DNA of 38,177 bases, taken from the NCBI GenBank assembly GCA_002869685.1, contig PKUE01000141.1, forward strand, positions 1-38,177. The letters run 5' to 3'. This document shows, one piece after another, positions 17,669-25,475 of this stretch. This DNA comes from Desulfuromonas sp. Lineage in GTDB: Bacteria; Desulfobacterota; Desulfuromonadia; Desulfuromonadales; Desulfuromonadaceae. Position 1 is the stretch's first letter; every line of letters begins with the position of its first letter. The translations under genes and the position numbers were made by a program. The notes beneath the pieces were generated by a model. That model saw nothing but the letters and a program-made list of their open reading frames with translations, did no database searches and was not told the DNA's origin.

Positions 17669-19498
17669 ATGGCGAAGACAAAAACTGCTGCAAAGCCACT
17701 GACAATTAAACAGATATCGAGTCGAAGTGTTATGACGTTATCATTTCTCGTTGTGCTCGTTCTGGCAATGAGTGTCGGTGTCTACTATTTCCTTACCAAT
17801 CAGGCTAGAGAGATGACGCAGGAAAGCGTTGATCTGCTGTCGATGACGGATGAGTTGACACGTAGTATTTCTCGTCTGCAGGTTCTTGAGGGAAATATGA
17901 CGCTGGCGGCGATCGGCAAAGACAGTGAAGAATTTGACCGGCGTTCTGAAGCGGTTCTTGATCACCTGATGGCCATGCAGGACCAGATGGACACGTTAGC
18001 CAGCTTTGCCGAAGGAAACCGTTTGGAATTCCAACGGATGACTGAAACGTTGATTGAGATATTCTCTGAAGTGTCGGTTGACCTTGAAGAAGGCATGACG
18101 ATGCTTGCTCAGGGATCATCGGTGAAAAGTATGTCCGAGATGTATGCCCGCTATAATCAGAATGTCCGCGAGATGGACAATGCGGTCATGCAACTGCGAA
18201 GAATGCTTACCAAGCAGATTATGCTCAAGCATCAACTTAAAAAGCAAAATCGTATCTATTATGGTGGTGCTGCAGGCTCTTTGCTGCTTTTGCTTTTCTT
18301 CATCATGATGTCAATGCATTGGAACAATCGACTGGTGATTTCACTGCGCGAATTGCGCAATAGTATTGACCGGATTAATCATGGTGACTTCTCGGAAATT
18401 GATCTTAAGCCCAAGGATGAAATCGCTGCTACGGCGCTGATGTTTAATCAGACTCTGGAGCAATATAAAGATGCCATCATTGCCGACTCCGAACGTGAAG
18501 CAACTCAGCTCAACCTGATTAACTTCCTTGAGGTTGTTAGTGAGGCAGCTGATGGTGACTTGTCCATGAAAGCTCCGGTTACCGCCGATGCTTTCGGTTC
18601 AATTGCGGATGCTTACAACCTGATGATCGAGAGTTTGTCGGACCTTCTTCAGGACACACGTCAGAATGCGCAGGATGTAGGTAAGCAGACGAAAAACCTT
18701 ATTCAGATCTTCTCCGAGATGGAGATGGGGGCAGATACCCAGTCTGATCAAGTTCAAAAAGCGATTGAAGCGGTTCGAAGTTCCGCTCTGGCCGCGAAAG
18801 ATATTTCGGAAAAAGCCTCTCAGGCGCAGGCAACATCAAATCAGGTGGACGTTGTTACCGAGCGGGGTAGTAGCCTCGTTACCGATAACATTGAAGGGAT
18901 GCAGCTGATTCGTGTCACGGTGCAGGTCATCAATAAAAAGATGAAATCTCTCTCCGAGCGTCTGTTGGAAATCGGTACGATCTCCCAGTTGATTTCAGAA
19001 ATCGCGACACGGACCACCATCCTGGCTATGAATGCCTCCATTGAGGCTTCTCGTGCTGGAGAGCAGGGACGTGGCTTCCTGGTTATTTCCGATGAAATTA
19101 AGCGTCTTGCTGATAAGTCTGCAGAAGCGACCAAGCAGATTAATGGTGTCATCAAGTCCATTCAGACGGAGGCCGGTGAGGTTACCGCTTCGCTTGAAGA
19201 GGAAACCAAGACTGTAGAGGTGCAGACACGCCTTGCGCAAGATACCGGCGATGCTTTCCACGCGATTCAGGAAGCGATCCAGCAGTCAAAAGGGGTGGTC
19301 ACAGAGATCTCCGCACTGTCTGGTAAGCAGCTTGAATTGACAAACAATGTGGAACAGGCCATGGAGAAAGTGTCTGAAATTTCTGCATTGACGTTGACGC
19401 AGGTTAAGGATTCCGCAGCTATCACCACGGGTCTGACGGAGCAATCAACTGTATTGTTGAGCTCTGTTGATACCTTCCATTTGGCTGAGGATGAGTAA
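17669..19498 (+). CDS. Methyl-accepting chemotaxis protein (PilJ/PixJ-like)
   Basis: A 609-residue receptor. TM1 lies at about residues 19-43, a roughly 150-residue helical periplasmic domain follows, and TM2 is near 197-217. HAMP covers about 218-270, and a second HAMP-like segment about 285-335 (LINFLEVVSEAADGDLSMK). The cytoplasmic coiled coil has the signalling hairpin IATRTTILAMNASIEASRAG followed by EQGRGFLVISDEIKRLAD. Poly-HAMP receptors of this kind are typical of pilus chemosensory systems (PilJ, PixJ). No haem motif is visible here, so ligand sensing may come from partner proteins. AGGGAGG lies 10 bases before the ATG. Confidence 0.95.
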   Translation: MAKTKTAAKPLTIKQISSRSVMTLSFLVVLVLAMSVGVYYFLTNQAREMTQESVDLLSMTDELTRSISRLQVLEGNMTLAAIGKDSEEFDRRSEAVLDHLMAMQDQMDTLASFAEGNRLEFQRMTETLIEIFSEVSVDLEEGMTMLAQGSSVKSMSEMYARYNQNVREMDNAVMQLRRMLTKQIMLKHQLKKQNRIYYGGAAGSLLLLLFFIMMSMHWNNRLVISLRELRNSIDRINHGDFSEIDLKPKDEIAATALMFNQTLEQYKDAIIADSEREATQLNLINFLEVVSEAADGDLSMKAPVTADAFGSIADAYNLMIESLSDLLQDTRQNAQDVGKQTKNLIQIFSEMEMGADTQSDQVQKAIEAVRSSALAAKDISEKASQAQATSNQVDVVTERGSSLVTDNIEGMQLIRVTVQVINKKMKSLSERLLEIGTISQLISEIATRTTILAMNASIEASRAGEQGRGFLVISDEIKRLADKSAEATKQINGVIKSIQTEAGEVTASLEEETKTVEVQTRLAQDTGDAFHAIQEAIQQSKGVVTEISALSGKQLELTNNVEQAMEKVSEISALTLTQVKDSAAITTGLTEQSTVLLSSVDTFHLAEDE

Positions 19499-19528
19499 TT
19501 TTCCCCCACACTTCGTAAGGAGTCAGAT

Positions 19529-19849
19529 ATGAAGAACGCTTTGTTAGTAGCACTGTGTGTTTTGTGTTTTGTGGCTTTTTCAAGCTCGGCTTTTGCCGCT
19601 AGTGGCTGGCGAGCCGGTAAAGAAACCTACAAAAACAACTGTATGTCCTGTCATAAACGGGGCGGAGAAGCCGAACGACTCAAATTGAACCAATGGAGCA
19701 AGGCGAAGTGGACCAAGTTTTTTGGTGAAGATAAAAAAGGGATGCATGAGGAGCCATGGGGGAAGATGTCTGAGAAAGAGAAGGACGATCTGCTCAAGTA
19801 CTTCCATAAATATGCAAAAGACGATCATACCCGACTTGGTTGCGGCTAA
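19529..19849 (+). CDS. Exported monohaem cytochrome c
   Basis: A 106-residue protein with a Sec signal peptide (hydrophobic core about 4-20, likely cleavage after AFA at about residue 23) and one c-type haem motif CMSCH (C38, C41, H42). The mature protein is about 83 residues, Lys-rich and helical. A Met in EEPWGKM is a candidate distal ligand, but that is not certain. AAGGAG precedes the ATG. It lies 30 bases after the MCP gene, ahead of the shared terminator, so it is probably the last gene of the chemosensory operon. It may be a soluble periplasmic redox partner for the haem sensor or the receptor. Confidence 0.92.
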   Translation: MKNALLVALCVLCFVAFSSSAFAASGWRAGKETYKNNCMSCHKRGGEAERLKLNQWSKAKWTKFFGEDKKGMHEEPWGKMSEKEKDDLLKYFHKYAKDDHTRLGCG

Positions 19850-19862
19850 GTCGATTATACTC

Positions 19863-19895
19863 AAAAAAAAGCCCCGGAATCGGGGCTTTTTTTTT
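19863..19895. terminator. Bidirectional terminator between convergent genes
   Basis: GCCCCG-GAAT-CGGGGC hairpin flanked by A8 on the left and T9 on the right, so it can stop transcripts from both sides: the cytochrome gene (plus) and the acyl-CoA synthetase gene (minus). Confidence 0.92.
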
Positions 19896-19937
19896 GAACA
19901 TTTTTATGGGTTTCAAACAGCTGGGCTAGCCGGTATC

Positions 19938-21800
19938 TCACTCACTTGCAGAGATGTCGGCTTCGACAACAAAGCGTTTGATTTTACGCGTTGTCGTTTT
20001 GGGGAACTCATCTTCACGTAAAGTAAAGCGTTTGACTCGTTTGTAGTCCGCCAGCTCTTTACCAATTCGCAGGACTTCACTGCGGATCAGATTTTCTACG
20101 GCTTTGTGCTCAAGGGGATAACTGCCATTTTCCTGGGCGTAGCTGTCGATCATTTCCTGGTCTGGATAGATTTGGGCGTGGACCTCTTCAGCCGTCGGGC
20201 TCACCTTATGCCCATAAACCATGACTTCTTGAATGTAAGGACTGTTGAGGAGTTCATTTTCGATCTCTTCGGGATATACATTTTTCCCGTTTGGAGTGAC
20301 AATCAAATTCTTGACACGACCACAGATCGTCAGATAGCCATCTGCGTCAATTTTCCCCATGTCGCCCGTGTGATACCAGCCATCCGTAAGGACTTCATCA
20401 GTGGCCTCCTGGTTTTTGTAGTACCCTTTCATGACATTCGGCCCTTTACAGATGATCTCTCCAACGCCTTCGTCGTTTGGGGCCAAGATTTTAACTTGGA
20501 CCGAGGGGAGAGGCTTGCCAACGGTTCCCAATCGCATCCGGCCCGGCTGTTCTGCCGTAATGACCGGTGATGTCTCAGTGATGCCATAACCTTGATAGAT
20601 GCGAATATCCAGCTCTTTAAACTGGGCAGCAACCGCAGGGTCAAGAGCTGCTCCACCGCTGACAAAGATTGTACCTGCTCCCAGCGTTTCCTTGACCTTC
20701 TTGGCCACGACCGTGCGAGTTAGTGGGAGAGAGTAGAGTGCTTTGGAAACCCTTTTGCTGTTAATCCCCTTCATGATGCGATCAAGGAAAATTCGGTAAA
20801 CAGCCGGAACGCCGAGCAAGAAGGTGGGCTTAACCTCAGTCAGGTTCTCTCCGAGCTTTTTCAGTGATTGGGCAAATGAGATTGTTCCACCCAACGACAG
20901 CGGTAACAGGATGCCGCAGACTTGTTCGAAAACATGATTGATGGGAAGGAAGGACAGCGTATGGATACGCTGGTCGAGTTGAAAATGGGGAACCAGGTCT
21001 TTGATGTTGGAGGTGATGTTGCCATGGCTGAGAATGGCCCCCTTTGAGCGGCCGGTGGTGCCGGATGTATAAAGGATTACTGCCGTATCATCCGGTGAAA
21101 TTTCAACTGGTTCAATGGTGCTTTTCTTGATGAATTGATCGAAGTCCAGCAATATCCCTTTTTTTAAAGCTTCTTTTATGAGATTTGCCGCCGGGGAGAA
21201 CAGGTTCGGGGGCTCGTTGCTTAGCGGATCTGCCGTTGCCGATGTTAACAGCTGATGTGCCTGGTTGGCCAGCCGTTCCAGCTTTTCAGCTTGCTCACGA
21301 GGAATGTTCAAGGTTGTGACCAGTGAATGCCATTCCGTAATCAGATCACCGATGATGGAAAATGTTTCAGCGGCCTGACTGCGGCGCGTTGATGTTTTTT
21401 CCATCACAACAATGTGTTGAACATCTGGAAGGTTTTTGCGCAATTCAAGAAGGTCTTCAACGTAGTCTTCATTTGTGAAGATAATTTGAGCTTCACTGTC
21501 AATCAGCACATGACGCAATTCATTTTGTTTCAGTTCTTTGTCGACGGTGACGGCAACGCAGCCAAATTTTAAAACCCCAAGATAGGTTGTGATCCAACAA
21601 GTTGAAGATGGTGCCAGCAGGGCGATGTGACAGCCTTTCTTGATTCCTAACTGTTCAAGTCCGGCGGCAACTGCGTCAGAATCCCTCCAGAGATCAGCGT
21701 AGCTGGTGGTGTGCCAATGCTTGTTCTTCTTTTCGCGAAGTGCCACCTGGTAGGGATGTTTAAGACAACTGGACTGGATCAACTCAACAATAGTGCTCAC
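19938..21800 (-). CDS. Long-chain acyl-CoA synthetase (AMP-forming)
   Basis: A 620-residue adenylate-forming ligase. Motifs are LYTSGTTGRSKGAILSH (P-loop), YQGYGITETSPVI, TDGWYHTGDMGKID and NLIVTPNGKNVYPEEIE. It activates fatty acids to acyl-CoA in the cytoplasm or at the inner membrane face. A GTG at 21800 is preferred because GAGG is spaced 5 bases upstream and the residues that follow (STIVELIQSS) fit the family N-terminus. An ATG at 21854 would add 18 residues but has no ribosome binding site and includes a small hairpin. It is the only complete minus-strand gene in the window, convergent with the chemosensory operon. Confidence 0.93.
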   Translation of the reverse strand: MSTIVELIQSSCLKHPYQVALREKKNKHWHTTSYADLWRDSDAVAAGLEQLGIKKGCHIALLAPSSTCWITTYLGVLKFGCVAVTVDKELKQNELRHVLIDSEAQIIFTNEDYVEDLLELRKNLPDVQHIVVMEKTSTRRSQAAETFSIIGDLITEWHSLVTTLNIPREQAEKLERLANQAHQLLTSATADPLSNEPPNLFSPAANLIKEALKKGILLDFDQFIKKSTIEPVEISPDDTAVILYTSGTTGRSKGAILSHGNITSNIKDLVPHFQLDQRIHTLSFLPINHVFEQVCGILLPLSLGGTISFAQSLKKLGENLTEVKPTFLLGVPAVYRIFLDRIMKGINSKRVSKALYSLPLTRTVVAKKVKETLGAGTIFVSGGAALDPAVAAQFKELDIRIYQGYGITETSPVITAEQPGRMRLGTVGKPLPSVQVKILAPNDEGVGEIICKGPNVMKGYYKNQEATDEVLTDGWYHTGDMGKIDADGYLTICGRVKNLIVTPNGKNVYPEEIENELLNSPYIQEVMVYGHKVSPTAEEVHAQIYPDQEMIDSYAQENGSYPLEHKAVENLIRSEVLRIGKELADYKRVKRFTLREDEFPKTTTRKIKRFVVEADISASE

Positions 21801-21984
21801 ACGAACCTCGACGCTTTGCTGCCCCGCTAGTAGCGGGCTGAGGGAAGAAATCAACGGATGAATTTACAACCCGCAAGTCTAGCTGTGCCACGCTTGTTTT
21901 AGCAAGAAAAATGTTTACACCTTGGTATGGTTAGTATTTGTGCTATGGTGGCAAAATCAGTTGATGCAATTGCAAGAAAAGGTC

Positions 21985-22013
21985 TTGACATTGTTGAGTC
22001 GTTCTTGTAAAAC
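21985..22013 (+). promoter_or_regulatory. Promoter of tRNA-Val
   Basis: TTGACA at 21985-21990 (perfect -35) and TAAAAC at 22008-22013 with 17-base spacing. The expected start is about 15 bases before the tRNA. Confidence 0.65.
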
Positions 22014-22033
22014 TTGCCTCCGTTACAGCGCAC

Positions 22034-22108
22034 AGGCACGTAGCTCAGTGGGAGAGCACCACCTTGACACGGTGGGGGTCGGCGGTTCAATCCCGCCCGT
22101 GCCTACCA
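22034..22108 (+). tRNA. tRNA-Val (anticodon GAC)
   Basis: A 75-base cloverleaf with acceptor AGGCACG/CGTGCCT and D stem GCTC/GAGC. The anticodon stem is CCACC/GGTGG with loop TTGACAC, giving GAC. The T arm is GGCGG-TTCAATC-CCGCC and CCA is encoded. It reads valine GUC/GUU. A terminator hairpin follows before thrS. Confidence 0.96.
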
Positions 22109-22134
22109 TTTATCACAAGCTGTTTACTGAGACG

Positions 22135-22159
22135 AAAGGCATCCCGCGGATGCCTTTTT
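22135..22159 (+). terminator. Terminator/attenuator between tRNA-Val and thrS
   Basis: Perfect 10-bp stem AAAGGCATCC / GGATGCCTTT with a 3-base loop and trailing T residues. It ends 22 bases before the thrS ATG. It probably ends the tRNA transcript. If thrS is read from the same promoter, it would act as an attenuator. Confidence 0.8.
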
Positions 22160-22180
22160 GCGTATATGGAGAACTTACCA

Positions 22181-24097
22181 ATGGATCAAATCACAATTCA
22201 ATTACCTGATGGTTCGAAACGGGATTATCCTTCTGGCGTTACCCCTATGGAAATAGCCAGTTCTATCGGTGAGGGCTTGGCGCGTCAAACAGTTGCCGCC
22301 AAAGTTGATGGCGAATTAGTCGATGTGCAAAAACAAATTGCTGCTGATGCCAATATCGAACTGGTGACTCTTTCCAGTGATGAAGGTCTGGAAGTTTATC
22401 GTCATACGGCGGCACACGTTATGGCACAGGCAGTAAAAGAGCTGTTCGGCAAAGATGTTCAGGTCACAATCGGACCGGCGATCAATGACGGTTTCTATTA
22501 TGATTTTTACTGCCCGAATCATACGTTTACTCCCGATGATTTTGAGCGGATCGAATCGCGCATGAAGGATGTGATCAAGCAGGATCTGCCTATTGTGCGT
22601 TCCGAACTCTCCAGTGCTGAAGCCGTTGCCATGTTAAAAGCGATGGGTGAGGACTTCAAGGTTGAATTGATTGAGGATCTTGGTGCTGAAACCGTTTCCC
22701 TTTACCGGCAGGGGGAATTCGTTGATCTTTGTCGCGGTCCGCATCTGCCCAGCACTGGAAAGCTTAAAGCCTTTAAGTTGACCAGTGTTGCCGGTGCGTA
22801 TTGGCGTGGTGATGAAAAGCGGGAAATGTTGCAACGGATTTATGCCACAGCGTTCCCGGACAAAAAGCAGCTCAAAGCGCACCTGCAACGTCTTGAAGAG
22901 GCTCGCAAACGCGATCACCGCAAGCTTGGTCGTGAACTGGATCTTTTCTCCTTCAGCGAAGAAGCCGGTGCTGGTCTGGTGATTTGGCATCCGAAAGGTG
23001 CCATGTTGCGTACTGTGATTGAAGATTTTGAACGTCGTGAGCATTTGCGCCGTGGTTATGACATAGTTCAGGGGCCGCAAATTCTGCGCACTGATTTATG
23101 GAAAACTTCAGGACATTACGAGAACTACCGTGAAAATATGTATTTTACGGAAGTTGATGAGCAAGGCTTTGGCATTAAGCCAATGAACTGCCTGGCCCAT
23201 ATGTTGATCTATAAAAGTAAGATGCGTTCCTATCGCGATCTGCCGCAGCGTTATTTTGAGTTGGGTACCGTGCATCGTCATGAAAAATCAGGCGTTCTTC
23301 ACGGTTTGACACGTGTGCGTGGTTTTACTCAGGATGATGCTCATATCCTCTGTGCTCCTGAGCAACTCGATGCTGAGATTAAAGGTGTCCTCGCTTTTGT
23401 ACAGGATGTCATGGGCATCTTTGGTTTTGAATTTGAAATGGAGTTGTCGACGCGTCCGGAAAAATCGATTGGAAGTGATGAAGATTGGGAACAGGCAACC
23501 AGTGCCTTGCTGGGTGCGTTAAAAGATAGTGGCATGCCTTATGACATTAATGAGGGTGATGGCGCATTTTATGGCCCAAAGATCGATATTAAGCTGAAGG
23601 ACGCTCTTGACAGGTATTGGCAGTGTGCTACAATCCAGTGCGATTTTACGCTACCTGAGCGTTTTGACTTGAATTATGTGGGTCGTGATGGCGAGAAACA
23701 TCGTCCCGTTATGGTTCATCGAGTCATTCTCGGTTCTATTGAACGATTCATCGGAATCCTCATTGAACACTTTTCAGGGAATTTCCCGCTGTGGATTTCT
23801 CCGGTTCAGGCTGTTGTCATTAATGTGACGGATAGTCAGCTGGAATATACTCAGAAGGTCACGGACCAGCTGCGACAGGCTGGTGTGCGTGTGCAGTCTG
23901 ATGTACGAAATGAAAAACTGGGTTTCAAAATTCGTGAAGCTCAGATGCAGAAGATTCCGTATATGCTGGTGATCGGTGATAAAGAGATGGAAGAGGGGAC
24001 TGTCACCCCGCGTTTCCGAAATGGAGACAATCTTGAACCGATGACTCCGGAAGAGTTCTGTGTGTTTGTCCAGGAAGAAAGTAAGAAATATCATTAG
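22181..24097 (+). CDS. thrS: Threonyl-tRNA synthetase
   Basis: A 638-residue class II synthetase charging tRNA-Thr. The N-terminal TGS domain begins [14 protein letters not shown]. An editing domain follows with [11 protein letters not shown]. The catalytic core has zinc-ligand regions [27 protein letters not shown] and [13 protein letters not shown]; the C-terminal part is the anticodon-binding domain. The ATG at 22181 follows GGAG and gives the normal family N-terminus; upstream in-frame starts run into the tRNA-Val gene. The stop codon overlaps the ribosome binding site of infC. Confidence 0.97.
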   Translation: MDQITIQLPDGSKRDYPSGVTPMEIASSIGEGLARQTVAAKVDGELVDVQKQIAADANIELVTLSSDEGLEVYRHTAAHVMAQAVKELFGKDVQVTIGPAINDGFYYDFYCPNHTFTPDDFERIESRMKDVIKQDLPIVRSELSSAEAVAMLKAMGEDFKVELIEDLGAETVSLYRQGEFVDLCRGPHLPSTGKLKAFKLTSVAGAYWRGDEKREMLQRIYATAFPDKKQLKAHLQRLEEARKRDHRKLGRELDLFSFSEEAGAGLVIWHPKGAMLRTVIEDFERREHLRRGYDIVQGPQILRTDLWKTSGHYENYRENMYFTEVDEQGFGIKPMNCLAHMLIYKSKMRSYRDLPQRYFELGTVHRHEKSGVLHGLTRVRGFTQDDAHILCAPEQLDAEIKGVLAFVQDVMGIFGFEFEMELSTRPEKSIGSDEDWEQATSALLGALKDSGMPYDINEGDGAFYGPKIDIKLKDALDRYWQCATIQCDFTLPERFDLNYVGRDGEKHRPVMVHRVILGSIERFIGILIEHFSGNFPLWISPVQAVVINVTDSQLEYTQKVTDQLRQAGVRVQSDVRNEKLGFKIREAQMQKIPYMLVIGDKEMEEGTVTPRFRNGDNLEPMTPEEFCVFVQEESKKYH

Positions 24098-24108
24098 GAG
24101 GTGTCACC

Positions 24109-24624
24109 ATAGCTAAGCAAGAAACAAATATAAATCGGTCAATTCGTGCTCGCGAAGTACGGGTTGTGGATGACGAAGGTGAACAACTTGGGGTCATGGC
24201 TCTTGATGATGCTTTAGTTGCTGCGTCGGAACGCGGGTTGGATTTGGTGGAAGTTTCCCCGAATGCTAAACCGCCTGTTTGTCGCATTATGGACTATGGC
24301 AAATTCAAATATCAGCAGCAGAAACGTGCTGCTGAAGCCAAAAAGAAGACTGCCCGAGTCGAACTGAAAGAAGTTAAACTTCGCCCGAAGACAGAAATCC
24401 ATGATTTCAATGTCAAGGTGAAGAATGTTCGCCGTTTTCTTGATGCTGGTAACAAGGTCAAAGTCACGATTATGTTCCGTGGTCGTGAGGTGACTCATCC
24501 CGAATTTGGACGCGAACTGCTGAAGCGGGTCGCAGATGAGGTTGCTGATATTGGCGTTGTTGAGTTCTTTCCGAGTATGCAGGGTCGTTTCATGCATATG
24601 GTGATGGCACCAAATAAGAAATAG
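24109..24624 (+). CDS. infC: Translation initiation factor IF-3 with apparent AUA start codon
   Basis: A 171-residue IF-3. Family sequence is recognisable throughout: NRSIRAREVRVVDDEGEQLG, LVEVSPNAKPPVCRIMDYG, FRGREVTHPEFG, and the C-terminal FMHMVMAPNKK. The conserved N-terminal residues lie upstream of the first standard start (GTG at 24166), so translation must begin earlier. A strong AGGAGGTG at 24096-24103 points to ATA at 24109-24111, and no ATG/GTG/TTG exists in frame between it and 24166. Rare starts in infC (AUU in E. coli) allow IF-3 to repress its own synthesis. It binds the 30S subunit and proofreads start codons. The thrS stop lies within the ribosome binding site. Confidence 0.93.
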   Translation: MAKQETNINRSIRAREVRVVDDEGEQLGVMALDDALVAASERGLDLVEVSPNAKPPVCRIMDYGKFKYQQQKRAAEAKKKTARVELKEVKLRPKTEIHDFNVKVKNVRRFLDAGNKVKVTIMFRGREVTHPEFGRELLKRVADEVADIGVVEFFPSMQGRFMHMVMAPNKK

Positions 24625-24625
24625 A

Positions 24626-24647
24626 GTGTCCCCGTAGGGAGTGACAC
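24626..24647 (+). promoter_or_regulatory. Hairpin in the infC-rpmI gap
   Basis: GTGTC-CCC-GTA-GGG-AGT-GACAC: a 5-bp plus 3-bp stem with a 3-base bulge and 3-base loop, between the infC stop and the rpmI ribosome binding site. There is no T run. It may be part of an L20-responsive or processing structure; function unknown. Confidence 0.35.
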
Positions 24648-24675
24648 ATAAAATAGCAAACGAAGGAGATTGGGG

Positions 24676-24873
24676 ATGCCCAAAATTAAAACCAATCGAG
24701 GCGCTGCCAAGCGTTTTCGTAAAACAGGTACCGGTAAAATTCGTCGCAACAAGGCTTTTACGAGCCACATTCTGACCAAGAAATCCACTAAGCGTAAGCG
24801 TGATCTGCGTCACGGTACGATTGTTGATGCGTCAGATCATAAAAATATCAGTTGCCTGATTCCTTACCTTTAA
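24676..24873 (+). CDS. rpmI: 50S ribosomal protein L35
   Basis: A 65-residue very basic ribosomal protein with the family start [20 protein letters not shown] and central [12 protein letters not shown]. The ATG at 24676 follows AAGGAG at 24663-24668; a TTG at 24670 is less likely. It is placed between infC and rplT as in most bacteria. Confidence 0.97.
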   Translation: MPKIKTNRGAAKRFRKTGTGKIRRNKAFTSHILTKKSTKRKRDLRHGTIVDASDHKNISCLIPYL

Positions 24874-24992
24874 GGACGGCAACTCGGCTTAAGTCCGTGA
24901 ACTGTTGGGACACAACTGTCTCCCCCTTCAGATCCGGCAGTGGTGATGACCGTATGTCATGCCGCTTATTTTAACACAACAAGGAGTACGAC
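24874..24992 (+). other. 119-base rpmI-rplT intergenic segment with possible leader structure
   Basis: No ORF is supported. Two potential foldings are visible: TTAAG...CTTAA / GGAC...GTCC near 24871-24897, and an imperfect ATGAC-cgtat-GTCAT hairpin near 24947-24961. In several bacteria L20 represses its own operon through RNA structure nearby. A similar role here is only a possibility. AAGGAG at the end is the rplT ribosome binding site. Confidence 0.3.
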
Positions 24993-25349
24993 ATGCCGAG
25001 AGTAAAAAGAGGTTTTAAAGCGAGACGTAGACGTAACAAAGTTCTTAAACTGGCAAAAGGTTATCGTGGTGCGCGTAGTAAACTGTTTCGCAGCGCAGCT
25101 GAAGCCGTTGACCGGGCTCTGAATTACGCCTACCGTGATCGTCGCGTTAAAAAACGGGATTTCCGCGCATTGTGGATCGCCCGTATTAATGCGGCTGCCC
25201 GACTGAATGGTCTGAACTACAGCCGTCTGGTTTATGGTCTTAAAAAAGCAGAAATCGGTCTTGACCGTAAAGTGCTTGCTGAAATTGCAGTGACCGATCC
25301 TGCTGCATTCACAGCGGTTGCAGAAAAAGCCAAGGCTCAGATCCAGTAG
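24993..25349 (+). CDS. rplT: 50S ribosomal protein L20
   Basis: A 118-residue basic protein with family sequence [34 protein letters not shown] and [16 protein letters not shown]. It binds 23S rRNA early in 50S assembly and in other bacteria acts as operon repressor. AAGGAG precedes the ATG. A strong hairpin with a T run follows, separating it from pheS. Confidence 0.98.
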   Translation: MPRVKRGFKARRRRNKVLKLAKGYRGARSKLFRSAAEAVDRALNYAYRDRRVKKRDFRALWIARINAAARLNGLNYSRLVYGLKKAEIGLDRKVLAEIAVTDPAAFTAVAEKAKAQIQ

Positions 25350-25361
25350 GAAGAACAACGA

Positions 25362-25395
25362 AAGAGATGGGGGCCTTCCCCGTCTCTTTTTTTTT
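25362..25395 (+). terminator. Terminator/attenuator 1 between rplT and pheS
   Basis: AAGAGATGGGG / CCCCGTCTCTT stem (one G-T pair) with a short GCCTT-type loop, followed by a run of T. It stops ribosomal protein transcripts or acts as an attenuator for pheST. A 12-codon ORF overlaps it. Confidence 0.85.
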
Positions 25396-25405
25396 GAGTA
25401 GTTAA
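25367..25405 (+). CDS. Possible phe leader peptide (MGAFPVSFFLSS)
   Basis: A 12-codon ORF starts with ATG, contains three Phe codons (positions 4, 8 and 9) and ends at TAA at 25403-25405. It lies where E. coli has pheM, between rplT and pheS. Caution: two of the Phe codons are simply the T run of the overlapping terminator, and the ribosome binding site is poor (GAAAGAG touching the ATG; AGGAAG 13 bases away). It is reported as a candidate only. Confidence 0.3.
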   Translation: MGAFPVSFFLSS

Positions 25406-25438
25406 TGATGGAAGCCCTGTGGCTTCCATCATTTGTTT
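25405..25438 (+). terminator. Second hairpin before pheS
   Basis: Perfect 12-bp inverted repeat ATGATGGAAGCC / GGCTTCCATCAT with loop CTGT, followed by TTGTTT. It begins at the stop of the mini-ORF. It could be a second terminator or an antiterminator partner in pheST control. Confidence 0.65.
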
Positions 25439-25475
25439 ATAGCTGATCACTTCAGCGCACAGATCAAGAGGGGAT

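Noticed and set aside
20106-20570. A 154-codon plus-strand frame inside the acyl-CoA synthetase gene
   Set aside because: Antisense to conserved adenylation motifs; no ribosome binding site and no family resemblance.
21822-21840. CCCGCTAGTAGCGGG hairpin read as a terminator
   Set aside because: There is no T run on either side. It lies in the 5' part of the acyl-CoA synthetase gene, probably the untranslated leader.
22064-22180. N-terminal extension of thrS by 39 codons
   Set aside because: It would start within tRNA-Val and run through a terminator. The family N-terminus begins at the ATG at 22181, which has its own ribosome binding site.
24166-24624. infC starting at GTG 24166
   Set aside because: This would remove the conserved NRSIRAREVRV segment and has no ribosome binding site, while a strong one precedes ATA at 24109.
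24214-24813. A 199-codon minus-strand frame across infC and rpmI
   Set aside because: Antisense to two certain translation genes; no motif support.
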